From contig NZ_QJRG01000044.1 in the NCBI RefSeq assembly GCF_004025535.1, positions 407,814 to 471,813 on the forward strand: DNA of 64,000 nucleotides, given 5' to 3'. Shown here piece after piece: positions 55,293-63,977 of this stretch (position 1 is the first letter of the stretch; the number at the start of each line of letters is the position of its first letter). A program made the translations under genes and the position numbers. Source of the DNA: Pseudomonas alkylphenolica. Its GTDB lineage: Bacteria > Pseudomonadota > Gammaproteobacteria > Pseudomonadales > Pseudomonadaceae. The notes under the pieces were generated by a model. It saw only the letters and a program-made list of their open reading frames with translations, made no database searches and was not told the origin of the DNA.

Positions 55293-56018
55293 TCATTGCT
55301 GTTGGCGAGTCGCGGCCAGAACGATTTCGCGAATGCACACGTGTTGCGGCTGCTGATACGCGTAGGCAATGGCCGCTGCCACATCGTCGGCGCTGAGCAC
55401 CTGGCCACCCATGTCGGCTTTCCAGGCCTGGTAGCCTTCTTTGATGCTGGCGTCGGTGGTATGCCCTAACAATTCGGTTTCCACGGCGCCCGGGGCGATC
55501 GTCACCACCCGCACATTGTGCGGCGCGACTTCTTCGCGCAGGTTTTCGGAAATCCCGTGCACGGCGAATTTGGTACCGACGTAGGCGACATGGCTGGGGA
55601 ATGTCTTGCGCCCGGCCACAGAGCTTATGTTGATGATCGTGCCATGGCGGCGCTCAATCATCCCGCCCACCAATGCATGAATACCGTTAAGCAGTCCTTT
55701 GACGTTGACGTCGAGCATCTGCTCCCACTGGGCGGGGTCCTGTTCGTGCATTTGCCCCAACAGCATCACTCCAGCGTTGTTGACCAAAGCATCTGCCGGG
55801 CCGTAGAGCGCTTCGGCTTCTTTCACCGCCGCAACGAAACCTTCGCGGTCGCTGACATCCACCGCACGTGTCATGCAGTCGGGCAGCGCCAGTGCCTGCA
55901 TCCGCTCCAGGCGCCGGGCCAGCAGCAACAACGGGTGGCCTGCTTGCGAGAACAGACGTGCCGTGGCTTCGCCAATCCCTGAACTGGCACCGGTGATAAT
56001 GATCAGTGGTTTGCGCAT
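55293..56018 (-). CDS. SDR-family oxidoreductase
   Basis: Classical short-chain dehydrogenase, 241 residues from the ATG at 56018 with GGAG before it. Cofactor motif TGASSGIGEA, NNAG motif, and the catalytic Ser, Tyr and Lys in NISSVAGRKTFPSHVAYVGTKFAVHG. Close to NADP-dependent YdfG-like enzymes. Divergent from a LysR gene (100 bases between starts) that probably controls it; the next gene on the other side is the efflux adaptor, with the two genes ending side by side. Confidence 0.92.
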   Translation of the reverse strand: MRKPLIIITGASSGIGEATARLFSQAGHPLLLLARRLERMQALALPDCMTRAVDVSDREGFVAAVKEAEALYGPADALVNNAGVMLLGQMHEQDPAQWEQMLDVNVKGLLNGIHALVGGMIERRHGTIINISSVAGRKTFPSHVAYVGTKFAVHGISENLREEVAPHNVRVVTIAPGAVETELLGHTTDASIKEGYQAWKADMGGQVLSADDVAAAIAYAYQQPQHVCIREIVLAATRQQQ

Positions 56019-56118
56019 GTTAATCTCCAAGGCATAATCGATTTGAATGGCTTGAGTGTATTGGCTCGGGTTTTCGTTGAAAAACGGCTTATTTCTCTGG
56101 ATGGCATCGGAAATACCT

Positions 56119-56907
56119 ATGGATATCCGTCACCTGAAAGCGTTTCTCGCCGTGTTCGAGGAACGCAACATCACCTTGGCAGCGCAACGCCTGTGCGTCG
56201 CACAACCGACGTTGTCGGTGACCATCCGCCAGCTTGAAGACGAACTGGGCGTGGCGTTGTTTCTGCGCCAGGCGCGTGGCGTCGAGGTCAGCGAGCAGGC
56301 CCGGCAGCTGTACCCGCAAGCGCAGCGCATGGTGGCAGAGGCACAGGCCCTGAGCCGGCGCTTTCGCGAGGGGCAGGACCGGTTGCCGCTGCAACTGGGG
56401 GTTGAGGCGGATATTGCTTGCGCCCAGGTCGAGGCGTTTGTGCGCCTGGCCCGTCAGGCCGTTCCTGTCATTCAGCTGACGTTGCTCGATGGCTGCGTGG
56501 GCGATGCCCGGCTGGGTGTCGAGGCGCTGTGTTGCGAGGATGAACTGTTTCTGGCCTTGTGGGAGGAGCCTTTTGTGCTGGCCATGGCCAGTGGCAGCCA
56601 ACAGGTCGAGCAGTGGGTCACCTGCCCACAGCATTTTTCTCATCAGCGCCTGCTCGGCTTTTACGGCAACGCCGAGCAAGTCGGCCATGCCGGCTCCTTG
56701 CAGCAGGCCGTACCGATGGTGGCGGCCGGATTGGGCGCCGCGTTGTTGCCGCAATCGCTGGTCGAGCGCCATCCCGGCATCCATTGGCGGCCTTGGCAAG
56801 ACTCCATGCTGACTCGACGGGTGGGCCTGTGCTTTGCCGCCCAGGCGCTGGGGTTGCCGGTCCTCAAACAATTGCATCATGCCCTCGGCGGTGCGCAGTC
56901 CGATTAA
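56119..56907 (+). CDS. LysR-family regulator, short
   Basis: 262 residues from the ATG at 56119 (MDIRHLKAFLAVFEERNIT); most family members have about 300. DNA-binding domain at 1-60 (ITLAAQRLCVAQPTLSVTIRQLEDELG). The effector domain is reduced by roughly 40 residues and may lack part of the second lobe. Divergent from the SDR gene. Its stop overlaps by four bases the stop of the next SDR. Confidence 0.9.
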   Translation: MDIRHLKAFLAVFEERNITLAAQRLCVAQPTLSVTIRQLEDELGVALFLRQARGVEVSEQARQLYPQAQRMVAEAQALSRRFREGQDRLPLQLGVEADIACAQVEAFVRLARQAVPVIQLTLLDGCVGDARLGVEALCCEDELFLALWEEPFVLAMASGSQQVEQWVTCPQHFSHQRLLGFYGNAEQVGHAGSLQQAVPMVAAGLGAALLPQSLVERHPGIHWRPWQDSMLTRRVGLCFAAQALGLPVLKQLHHALGGAQSD

Positions 56908-57662
56908 AGGAACATACCGCCGGACACTTCCACACGCTGGCCGGTGATCCAGTCACCACCATCGCTCAGCAGCAAAGCAACGGCTGCACCGATGTCGTCC
57001 GGCAGCCCTACGCGCCCCAGCGCGGTGTTGCTGGCGATAAAGTCGTTCACATCGGCATTGTCACGCACTACACCACCGCCAAAATCGGTTTCGATGGCAC
57101 CCGGGGCGAGAATGTTGACGCGAATACCACGCGCGCCCAACTCCTTGGCCTGATAACGGGTCAATACTTCCATGGCCCCTTTCATGGCGGCATACGCAGC
57201 GTAGCCGGGCAGGGCGAAGCGGGTCAGGCCGGTGGAGATGTTGACGATCCGGCCGTGGTCGGCAATCAGTGGCAGCAAGCGCTGGGTCAGAAAGAACGGG
57301 CCCTTGAGCTGGATATTGCACAGTTGATCGAACTGCACTTCGCTGGTTTCACTGAACGGCGCGTTAATACCAATGCCGGCGTTGTTCACCAGAAAATTCA
57401 GTTGCTCACGGCCAAACACCGACTTCAGGGTGTGGCGTAGCTGCGTGGCGAAGTCTTCGAAGCGGGTACTGTTACTGACGTCTAGTTGCAGCATCGCGGC
57501 GCGCACGCCTCTTTTCTCCAGCTCCTGCACCAGTGTCTGAGCTTCCTGGGCCTTGCTGTTGAACGTTCCGATGATGTCGACGCCCTGCGCTGCCAGGTGC
57601 AGGGCGGTGTTCTTACCCAGGCCGCGGCTGGCGCCTGTGATCAATGCAATTTTCCGGTTCAT
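56904..57662 (-). CDS. SDR-family oxidoreductase (3-oxoacyl-ACP reductase-like)
   Basis: 252 residues. Cofactor motif TGASRGLGKNTA, NNAG, catalytic Ser and YxxxK in NISTGLTRFALPGYAAYAAMKG, and the C-terminal GxGVRVN-type ARGIRVNILAPGAIETD. Classical FabG-like short-chain dehydrogenase; substrate unknown. Divergent from the LysR gene at 57777, probable regulator; convergent with the previous LysR gene. Confidence 0.92.
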   Translation of the reverse strand: MNRKIALITGASRGLGKNTALHLAAQGVDIIGTFNSKAQEAQTLVQELEKRGVRAAMLQLDVSNSTRFEDFATQLRHTLKSVFGREQLNFLVNNAGIGINAPFSETSEVQFDQLCNIQLKGPFFLTQRLLPLIADHGRIVNISTGLTRFALPGYAAYAAMKGAMEVLTRYQAKELGARGIRVNILAPGAIETDFGGGVVRDNADVNDFIASNTALGRVGLPDDIGAAVALLLSDGGDWITGQRVEVSGGMFL

Positions 57663-57776
57663 GCGCTGTACCTCGGGAGAAGAGTCGAGGAAAGTCTATT
57701 GGTCGGCTGTTTGCTGATAAATCCACGGATATCGGAAATACTGGTCTGTGTAAACGAACAATAGAGCCTGCCTGCC

Positions 57777-58694
57777 ATGAACAAGCTGGAGTTGCTGCGG
57801 ACTTTTGTCCGGGTCAGCGAACTGTCGAGTTTTACCCTGGCCGGGGAGCACCTGGGGCTGCCGCGTTCGACGGTGTCCGAACAGGTTCGGGCCTTGGAGA
57901 CCTTGCTCGGTACACGCTTGCTCAATCGCACTACGCGGCGGGTCCAAGCGACTCAGGACGGCTTGCACTTGTACGAGCGTAGCAAAGACCTGTTGTCGCG
58001 CATGGATGAGATCGAAGGCCTGTTCCACAGCGAGAAAGCTACGCTCAAGGGGCGCTTGCGCATCGATCTGCCGACCTTGATGGCGCGGCGCGTCATTCTG
58101 CCCAACCTGCCACAGTTCATGGACCGTCACCCCGAGGTCGAGCTGGAAATCAGCTGTACAGACCGTCAGGTCGACCTGTTGCGCGAGGGATTTGACTGCG
58201 TGCTGCGTATCGGCACCCTCAGCGACCTGGACTTGATTGCCCGTCCACTGGGGGCGCTGAGCCAGATCAATTGCGCCAGCCCGCGCTACCTGGCGCGGTA
58301 TGGTGTGCCAAAGACGCTGGCAGACCTGCATCAGCACCAATTGATTCACTATGTGAAAACCCTGGGGAGCCGCAGCCCGGGATTCGAGTACCTGCTGGAG
58401 GGGACGCTGCAGCTTCAACCGATGGCCGGTGCCGTTACCGTCAACAGTACCGAAGCCTACGAGAGTGCCTGCGTTGCCGGCCTGGGTTTGATTCAGGCGC
58501 CAGCGGCAGGGTTGCAAGGTTACCTGCAACGGGGCGAGCTGGTGCCCCTGCTGGACGAGTTTGTTCCTGCGCCACTGCCGGTGTCATTGCTGTATGCCAG
58601 GCAACAACACATCCCGCCGCGACTGCGCGCGTTCATGGAGTGGTTGGCGGGTTTGCTTGAGCCTCGTCTGGATCCAGCGGCAAGCGGAAACTGA
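57777..58694 (+). CDS. LysR-family regulator
   Basis: 305 residues, full length. DNA-binding domain (MNKLELLRTFVRVSELSSFT, STVSEQVRALETLLGTRLLNRTTR) and effector domain (about 90-300). Related to the LysR type that controls SDR enzymes. The last 62 bases overlap the end of the histidine kinase gene on the other strand. Divergent from the SDR gene, 114 bases between starts. Confidence 0.92.
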   Translation: MNKLELLRTFVRVSELSSFTLAGEHLGLPRSTVSEQVRALETLLGTRLLNRTTRRVQATQDGLHLYERSKDLLSRMDEIEGLFHSEKATLKGRLRIDLPTLMARRVILPNLPQFMDRHPEVELEISCTDRQVDLLREGFDCVLRIGTLSDLDLIARPLGALSQINCASPRYLARYGVPKTLADLHQHQLIHYVKTLGSRSPGFEYLLEGTLQLQPMAGAVTVNSTEAYESACVAGLGLIQAPAAGLQGYLQRGELVPLLDEFVPAPLPVSLLYARQQHIPPRLRAFMEWLAGLLEPRLDPAASGN

Positions 58695-59847
58695 ACAGTG
58701 TCCCGGCCTCCTGGCTGGAAATCACCTCCATGCGCCCGCCGTGGGCCTGGGCAATCTGGTTGGCGATGTACAGGCCCAGCCCCAGGCCGGACCGCACGGC
58801 ATCATTGAGGGGGTGGGCGAAGGGTTGAAACAGCTGCGCCAGCACCTGGGGTGCAATCGGTTCGCCGAAATTATGCACCCCGAGCACGAAAGCCTGGTCA
58901 CGGATCTGGGCGCTGACATCCACTGGTTGGTCCTGGGCACCGTGGGTCAGGGCATTGGCAATCAGATTGGACAGCAACTGGGTGACCCGCTCGCGGTCGC
59001 AATGTACCCGGCTAAGGTCGCCGATATGCAGGTTGATCTGCCGTTGCGGGTAAACGCGCTGCAGTTCCGAAGCAACATGCCTGAGGGCATCGCCCAGATC
59101 CGGGCAGGGCTGGATGTTGACGGTCATGCCATTGCCCAGGCGCCCGCGGGCAAAATCCAGGATATCGCGTACCAGGTTGGTAGCGCGCCGGCCGCAGGTG
59201 AGGATATGCAAGGCAATGGTGCGGCTTTTTTCCTCCTGCAGGCGTTGGGCAAGCAGCTCGGCGCCGGCGGTAATTGCAAACAGCGGATTGCGCAGGTCAT
59301 GACCCAGCACGGCAATGAATTGCTCACGCAACTCGGCCATGGCCCGTTCCTTTTGCAGGGCCTGCTCGGTTTCCTGGGCCGTTTCCTCACTCTCGATCTG
59401 AATCGACAGCAAACGTGCGAACGACTCCATCATCGGCTGAATGGCGCTGCCCTTGAGGGCGGCAGGCAGTGGGTCAAGGGCACAGATGGTGCCGAAAAAG
59501 CTGCCATCGGTGCGAAATACAGGCACCGAAATGTAGCTTTCAAATTTGTAGATGCGCGGAGTGTGGTGGTTGCAATACAGCGCGTCTTCGCTGGCTTTGT
59601 CGATCACGATGGTCTGGTGAGTGCCGCGAATTTCGTGACACAGGGTCGTGTTCAAGTCCAGTTCATCACCGACTGCCAGGCCAAAACCCAGGGTGTCCAG
59701 AACGGCGCAGGTGGTCCAGCTGTTATCGGTGACCCGCGCCACGGCGGCAAAGCGCATGCCGGTGGATTCACAGATCACCTGCAAAATGGCCGGCACGGCG
59801 TTGATTCGGCCGATGATGGCGATGTCTGAGGTAATAGCCTTGATCAT
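58633..59847 (-). CDS. GAF-domain sensor histidine kinase
   Basis: 404 residues. N-terminal GAF domain (about 1-155; CHEIRGTHQTIVIDKAS, FGTICALDP), then a HisKA dimerisation helix with the phospho-accepting His (VLGHDLRNPLF, about 180-190), and a HATPase domain with N box NLIANALTHG and G box SGLGLGLYIANQIAQAHGG. The D box appears as VHNFGEPI rather than DNGxG, common in this subgroup. No response-regulator gene is nearby. No membrane helix, so it senses a cytoplasmic signal. Confidence 0.9.
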   Translation of the reverse strand: MIKAITSDIAIIGRINAVPAILQVICESTGMRFAAVARVTDNSWTTCAVLDTLGFGLAVGDELDLNTTLCHEIRGTHQTIVIDKASEDALYCNHHTPRIYKFESYISVPVFRTDGSFFGTICALDPLPAALKGSAIQPMMESFARLLSIQIESEETAQETEQALQKERAMAELREQFIAVLGHDLRNPLFAITAGAELLAQRLQEEKSRTIALHILTCGRRATNLVRDILDFARGRLGNGMTVNIQPCPDLGDALRHVASELQRVYPQRQINLHIGDLSRVHCDRERVTQLLSNLIANALTHGAQDQPVDVSAQIRDQAFVLGVHNFGEPIAPQVLAQLFQPFAHPLNDAVRSGLGLGLYIANQIAQAHGGRMEVISSQEAGTLFSFRLPLDPDEAQANPPTTP

Positions 59848-60051
59848 GAATCATCCACGGTGGCTGGTGGTATGAAGGGCGTGTCGGTTAAGTCTAGCGA
59901 GCCAGCCTCAATCAGGTGACAAATCCGTACCCTGCGGCGATGTTTTTCCATTAGTCTGAGCCTTGAGTCATTCCGCCAGAGAGTGACCCTCTTGCCCAGC
60001 GTGCCAATCCCTTTCGTCCTGCATCCCTTGGATGTTTCAGTGAGGTTTGAC

Positions 60052-60375
60052 ATGCACATCACATCACAGGATATCTGTGCCGCCGCCGACCAGCTCAAGG
60101 GCTTCGTTGGTTTTCACCGCAAACTTGGCAAGCATATCGTACGTTTTAGCGAAGATTCCTTCGGTATGGACGTGGCCGATGACAGCATCACCCCCAGTAG
60201 CGAGTTTGTCTGGCAAGCGGGGGAGGGCGACGTCATGACCTTGAGCCGCGGGCTCATCGACATCCTGCTGTTACAGAACGTTGATGAACGGCTGAATATC
60301 ACCGAGCCATTGCGGGTTTACCTGCGTCGGCGTGATTTGCCGGAAATAGCTGCGCAGCGGAGCTTGCGGGTGTAA
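60052..60375 (+). CDS. Hypothetical protein
   Basis: 107 residues, cytoplasmic. It starts at the ATG at 60052 with TGAGG before it. Pattern MHITSQDICAAADQLKGFVG, HRKLGKHIVRFSEDSFGMDVADDSITPSSEFVW, then a helix region RGLIDILLLQNVDERLN and a basic end. No family recognised. It sits between the histidine kinase (divergent, about 200 bases) and a diguanylate cyclase (convergent). Confidence 0.65.
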   Translation: MHITSQDICAAADQLKGFVGFHRKLGKHIVRFSEDSFGMDVADDSITPSSEFVWQAGEGDVMTLSRGLIDILLLQNVDERLNITEPLRVYLRRRDLPEIAAQRSLRV

Positions 60376-60399
60376 GCGCAGGCTTGTGGTGCAGCGGCT

Positions 60400-61467
60400 T
60401 CAGGCCAGGTTGAGTGCTGGCATATCCATCTGCGCGAAGCTGACCTGATTGCGCCCACTGTTTTTTGCGCCATACAGTGCTTTGTCGGCTTCCTTGAGCC
60501 AGGATTCGGCGTCAGCCAGGTCCTGGCGGCAACTGGCCAGGCCAATGCTCAGGCTGACCCGCAGTTCCGGCAATTGTGGATTTCGGTAGCTGCCGACACG
60601 TTCGCGCAGGCGTTCCATGACCAGATGGGCTTGCTCCAGGCTGGTATTGGGCAGGATCAGGCAGAACTCGTCGCCACCGTAACGACCGGCGAGGTCATCT
60701 TCACGCAGGCTATGCTTGAGCTCGCTGCTAAGTTGGCTCAATACACAGTCGCCGACCACGTGACCAAAGGTGTCATTGATGGTCTTGAAGTGATCGATGT
60801 CGATAATCGCGATCACCGCCTGGCACTGCTGTTGCTGACAGATCTGGAACTTGAGCTGCAACAGGTCCTTCCACGAGCCGTGATTCAACAGTCCGGTCAG
60901 GCTGTCGGTACGGCTAAGGGCGCTGAGGCGGCGTTTGTGTTCGGACAGTTTCATCGCCAGCCGGTAGCAAACCCAGCCCAAGGCCATAGGGTAGAGGGTC
61001 AGCATCGGCAGACAGGCGTAGACCTGCAGAGGCGTGGCCTGCAACTGCAGGTGGGCACCGAATACTGCAATCGACAGGCCGGCGCCTACAACTTGTGCCA
61101 GCAGCCCCTTCAGAAACAGGCGCTGACCACCGGCGGCAAAGTTGTTCATCGCCATCATGGCCAGGATGGTGACGCTGGGCAGGGGGTTAAACTGTACCGT
61201 GGCGGTCCAGAAACCACCCATCAGCGAATCGAGTAGCAGGTTGCGGTATTCGGCGTGATAGGGCGTTTTGGCGTGACGGGCCAATAGAAAGGCCATGTGT
61301 GGCCAGACCAACCCGTTGAACAACAAAAGCCCCCACACCCACGGCGCCATGTCCAGCGTCGAAATGCCGGCCATAACGCTGAGCATGCCGATACCCAGGC
61401 CGACAATGCGCGGCGGGTATATCCTCCTGACAAATGAAAGTCCCTTGCCGCTGCTGTTATCCATCAT
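60400..61467 (-). CDS. MASE2-domain diguanylate cyclase (AdrA/DgcC-like)
   Basis: 355 residues. The N-terminal 180 residues hold six membrane helices of the MASE2 sensor type (FVRRIYPPRIVGLGIGMLSV, FNGLVWPHMAFLLARHA). The GGDEF domain is intact (AGRYGGDEFCLILPN) with the inhibitory RxxD (REDD) five residues before it. It makes cyclic di-GMP and should promote biofilm or cellulose-type exopolysaccharide. Two ATG codons in a row at the start; the first is given. Convergent with the hypothetical gene. Confidence 0.94.
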   Translation of the reverse strand: MMDNSSGKGLSFVRRIYPPRIVGLGIGMLSVMAGISTLDMAPWVWGLLLFNGLVWPHMAFLLARHAKTPYHAEYRNLLLDSLMGGFWTATVQFNPLPSVTILAMMAMNNFAAGGQRLFLKGLLAQVVGAGLSIAVFGAHLQLQATPLQVYACLPMLTLYPMALGWVCYRLAMKLSEHKRRLSALSRTDSLTGLLNHGSWKDLLQLKFQICQQQQCQAVIAIIDIDHFKTINDTFGHVVGDCVLSQLSSELKHSLREDDLAGRYGGDEFCLILPNTSLEQAHLVMERLRERVGSYRNPQLPELRVSLSIGLASCRQDLADAESWLKEADKALYGAKNSGRNQVSFAQMDMPALNLA

Positions 61468-61591
61468 GCGTACTGGTCTGTTCCGGGTCGCCGTTTATCG
61501 CATAAAGCGTGTGAATATTGTTGAACAATCGCAGGCTGTTGAAAAATGGCCTTACAAGCCATTTCACGGTTGATGCAAACATCGGGGTAGC

Positions 61592-62692
61592 ATGAAACTT
61601 GCCCTTATCCTTGGAGTGCTTCTAGTGATGGCCCCTATAACCCCAGAGGCCGGCGAACCGGCTCCGCTTCAGGATGGGCGTTTTCACAACCAATACCCGA
61701 TGCCGCAAGACAGCGTGTGGAAGAAGCTGCGCATCGGATTCAAGTTCCTGTTCCTTGGCAAGCCGCCTGGCACCCGGCCTGAGGTTGAGATCCCGGTGCA
61801 ACGCCTGAGTCGCGTGCAGTTGCTCGAGGCGCCGGATCGTAGCCTGTGGCGGCTTGGGCACTCTACGGTTCTGCTGAAGTTGCGCGAGCGCTTTTTCATC
61901 ACCGACCCGGTGTTCGCCGAACGCGCCTCGCCGGTGCAATGGGCAGGGCCCCAGCGCTTTCACCAGCCACCGCTGGACCTTGAAGAGCTGCCGCCGCTGA
62001 CCGCAGTGATCCTTTCTCACGATCATTATGATCACCTCGATGAACAGGCAATACGCCAACTGGTTAACAAGGCCGAGCACTTTCTTGCGCCCAAGGGCGT
62101 GGGTGACCTGTTGATCGAGTGGGGCGTGCCGTCGGGCAAGGTACGCCAGCTCGATTGGTGGCAAGAGACCGAGGTTGCCGGTATACGCTTTGTCGCCACA
62201 CCCGCGCAGCATTTCTCCGGCCGTGGCTTGTTCGACAGCAACAGCAGGCTGTGGGCGTCCTGGGCGATCCTGGATGAAAACCTGCGGCTGTTCTTCAGTG
62301 GCGACACGGGGTACTTCGACGGCTTCAAGCAAATTGGCGAGCAGTACGGCCCGTTTGATGTGACGCTGATCGAAACCGGTGCCTACAACCTTGAGTGGCC
62401 CAATGTCCATATGCAGCCCGAGCAAAGCCTGCAGGCCCACAAGGATCTGCGCGGTCGTTGGCTGTTACCCATTCATAACGGTACGTTCGACCTTTCAGTG
62501 CATAGCTGGCATGAACCCTTTGATCGGATTCTGGTCTTGGCCAATGCTGCCCAGGTGCCGCTGAGTACGCCGCAGATGGGCGAGCGGGTCAGCCTTGAGC
62601 AGCCCCACAACGGCCCGGCCTGGTGGCTGCCGAAACCGTCACGCCAGCTGCATAGCGCGGGCGAGCGGGTGATGGCTATGAAAGACCTGTGA
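61592..62692 (+). CDS. MBL-fold metallo-hydrolase (NAPE-PLD/UlaG-like), exported
   Basis: 366 residues with a signal peptide (about 1-20, MKLALILGVLLVMAPITPEA). The zinc motif is LSHDHYDHLD (HxHxDH), further ligands in TPAQHFSGRG and FSGDTGYFDG, and a late His in LPIHNGTFDL. The layout is that of the YfhI/NAPE-PLD-type lactonase-like hydrolases. Periplasmic or outer-membrane location predicted. Substrate unknown; phospholipid headgroups are possible. Confidence 0.9.
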   Translation: MKLALILGVLLVMAPITPEAGEPAPLQDGRFHNQYPMPQDSVWKKLRIGFKFLFLGKPPGTRPEVEIPVQRLSRVQLLEAPDRSLWRLGHSTVLLKLRERFFITDPVFAERASPVQWAGPQRFHQPPLDLEELPPLTAVILSHDHYDHLDEQAIRQLVNKAEHFLAPKGVGDLLIEWGVPSGKVRQLDWWQETEVAGIRFVATPAQHFSGRGLFDSNSRLWASWAILDENLRLFFSGDTGYFDGFKQIGEQYGPFDVTLIETGAYNLEWPNVHMQPEQSLQAHKDLRGRWLLPIHNGTFDLSVHSWHEPFDRILVLANAAQVPLSTPQMGERVSLEQPHNGPAWWLPKPSRQLHSAGERVMAMKDL

Positions 62693-62704
62693 CGACGTCT
62701 TCTA

Positions 62705-63589
62705 TTAAGAAGTGCCGTTATGCGGTGGCTCCTTGTGCTGTTCAGGCGCTGGGGCAGGGGGCTTGCCGCTGTCACTTCGAATTTGAGCATGGCTGATCAG
62801 GGCAAAGATAAAGCTGCCGCCAATGATGTTGCCAATCAGGGTAGGCGCGGCGAAGTCCATCCAGAACACCGGCCAGCTGACCTCGCCTGCCCATACCAGG
62901 TAGGACACCTCCACGGAACCGACGACGATATGGGTAAAGTCGCCCAAGGCCATCAGGTACGTGATCATCAGGATGATCCAGATCTTGGCGTGCTCCATGG
63001 AGGGAATCATCCAGACCATGGTTGCGATCATCCAGCCCGAGATGATGCCTTTGGCGAACATCTGGCTCAGGTCGTTCTCCATGACCTTGCGGCCAACATC
63101 GAGAAAGGCTTCGTCGGTCTTGCTGTCGAAAATTGGCAGGTTGAGCATTACATAAGAAACCAGCACGGTACCGGCCAGATTGCCGAGCAAAACCACTGAC
63201 CACAAGCGCAGCAGTCGACCCAGGTTGCGCAGCGTGGGTTCGGTCATCACTGGCAGCACAGCAGTGAGGGTGTTTTCGGTAAACAGTTGCTGGCGAGCGA
63301 GGATCACCGCGAGAAAGCCGGCGGAGTAGCCCAGGCTCGCGATCACCTGAGCGCTGTCACCCTCCAGTCGCGCATAGAACAACCCCATCGCCATCATCGA
63401 CAGACCCATGCTCAGCCCGGCGGCCAATGCCGACCACCAGAGCGCCGCCAGCGTGCGCTCCAGCTCCTGGTCGCCCTGGGCACGAATGATCTCGTGCAGC
63501 ACTGCGGCGCGGGGCGGCTGGTTCTGACTGACTTCCTGCTCTTCGTCCGCTGACAGGCCTGGGGTTTTGCTGCTTTGTGATTCGCTCAT
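62705..63589 (-). CDS. Formate/nitrite transporter-family membrane protein (YfdC-like)
   Basis: 294 residues. An N-terminal acidic tail of about 55 residues, then six membrane helices of the FNT channel fold (WWSALAAGLSMGLSMMAMGLFYAR; NLGRLLRLWSVVLLGNLAGTVL; FTHIVVGSVEVSYLVWAG; IGNIIGGSFIFALISHAQ). The order matches YfdC. Transported ion unknown. It converges with the MBL gene, with 12 bases between stops. Confidence 0.93.
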   Translation of the reverse strand: MSESQSSKTPGLSADEEQEVSQNQPPRAAVLHEIIRAQGDQELERTLAALWWSALAAGLSMGLSMMAMGLFYARLEGDSAQVIASLGYSAGFLAVILARQQLFTENTLTAVLPVMTEPTLRNLGRLLRLWSVVLLGNLAGTVLVSYVMLNLPIFDSKTDEAFLDVGRKVMENDLSQMFAKGIISGWMIATMVWMIPSMEHAKIWIILMITYLMALGDFTHIVVGSVEVSYLVWAGEVSWPVFWMDFAAPTLIGNIIGGSFIFALISHAQIRSDSGKPPAPAPEQHKEPPHNGTS

Positions 63590-63695
63590 GGTTATGGCTC
63601 ACAGGGGGTGCCTTTACTACAGAGCCGTGCCGAGGCCGATTAGTTGCCTGTTGCACCGTTTATATGGGGGGAAGGTACAAAGTTGAAATAAGTGC

Positions 63696-63723
63696 TTGAC
63701 GCCCCTGCAGATCTCTCTATAAT
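63696..63723 (+). promoter_or_regulatory. Sigma70 promoter P1 of probable rRNA operon
   Basis: TTGACG at 63696-63701 and TATAAT at 63718-63723 with a 16-base spacer. First of three tandem promoters; this one has the best -10. Confidence 0.8.
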
Positions 63724-63839
63724 TCGCCCCACTTCCGGCGCAGTCGGAACGGAAAACTCCTTAAGCTTCAATGAGTTAGATGTTCCAGGTAGTACCGGAG
63801 GGGCTTCGATCGAAAGATCGGTAGCGGTGAAAAAGGTGG

Positions 63840-63867
63840 TTGACAGCGGATTGAAACGCTGTAGAAT
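63840..63867 (+). promoter_or_regulatory. Sigma70 promoter P2 of probable rRNA operon
   Basis: TTGACA at 63840-63845 and TAGAAT at 63862-63867 with a 16-base spacer, followed by TCGCCTCCCG, a GC-rich discriminator of the sort that gives growth-rate control. Confidence 0.8.
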
Positions 63868-63949
63868 TCGCCTCCCGCTGACGAGAGATCGCAGCGAGTT
63901 AAGCGGTTGAAGTTGAAAGAGAAATTCTGAAAAACTTCAAAATAAACGC

Positions 63950-63977
63950 TTGACAGACACTGAGGAAAGCGTAGAAT
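63950..63977 (+). promoter_or_regulatory. Sigma70 promoter P3 of probable rRNA operon
   Basis: TTGACA at 63950-63955 and TAGAAT at 63972-63977 with a 16-base spacer, an AT-rich UP-like stretch before it (GAAAAACTTCAAAATAAACG) and discriminator GCGCGCCTC. The leader text after it resembles the start of a Pseudomonas 16S precursor, which must lie beyond 64000. Confidence 0.8.

Noticed and set aside
63692..63910. 72-codon open frame in the right-end leader
   Set aside because: It overlaps two promoters of the probable rRNA operon and has no ribosome site.
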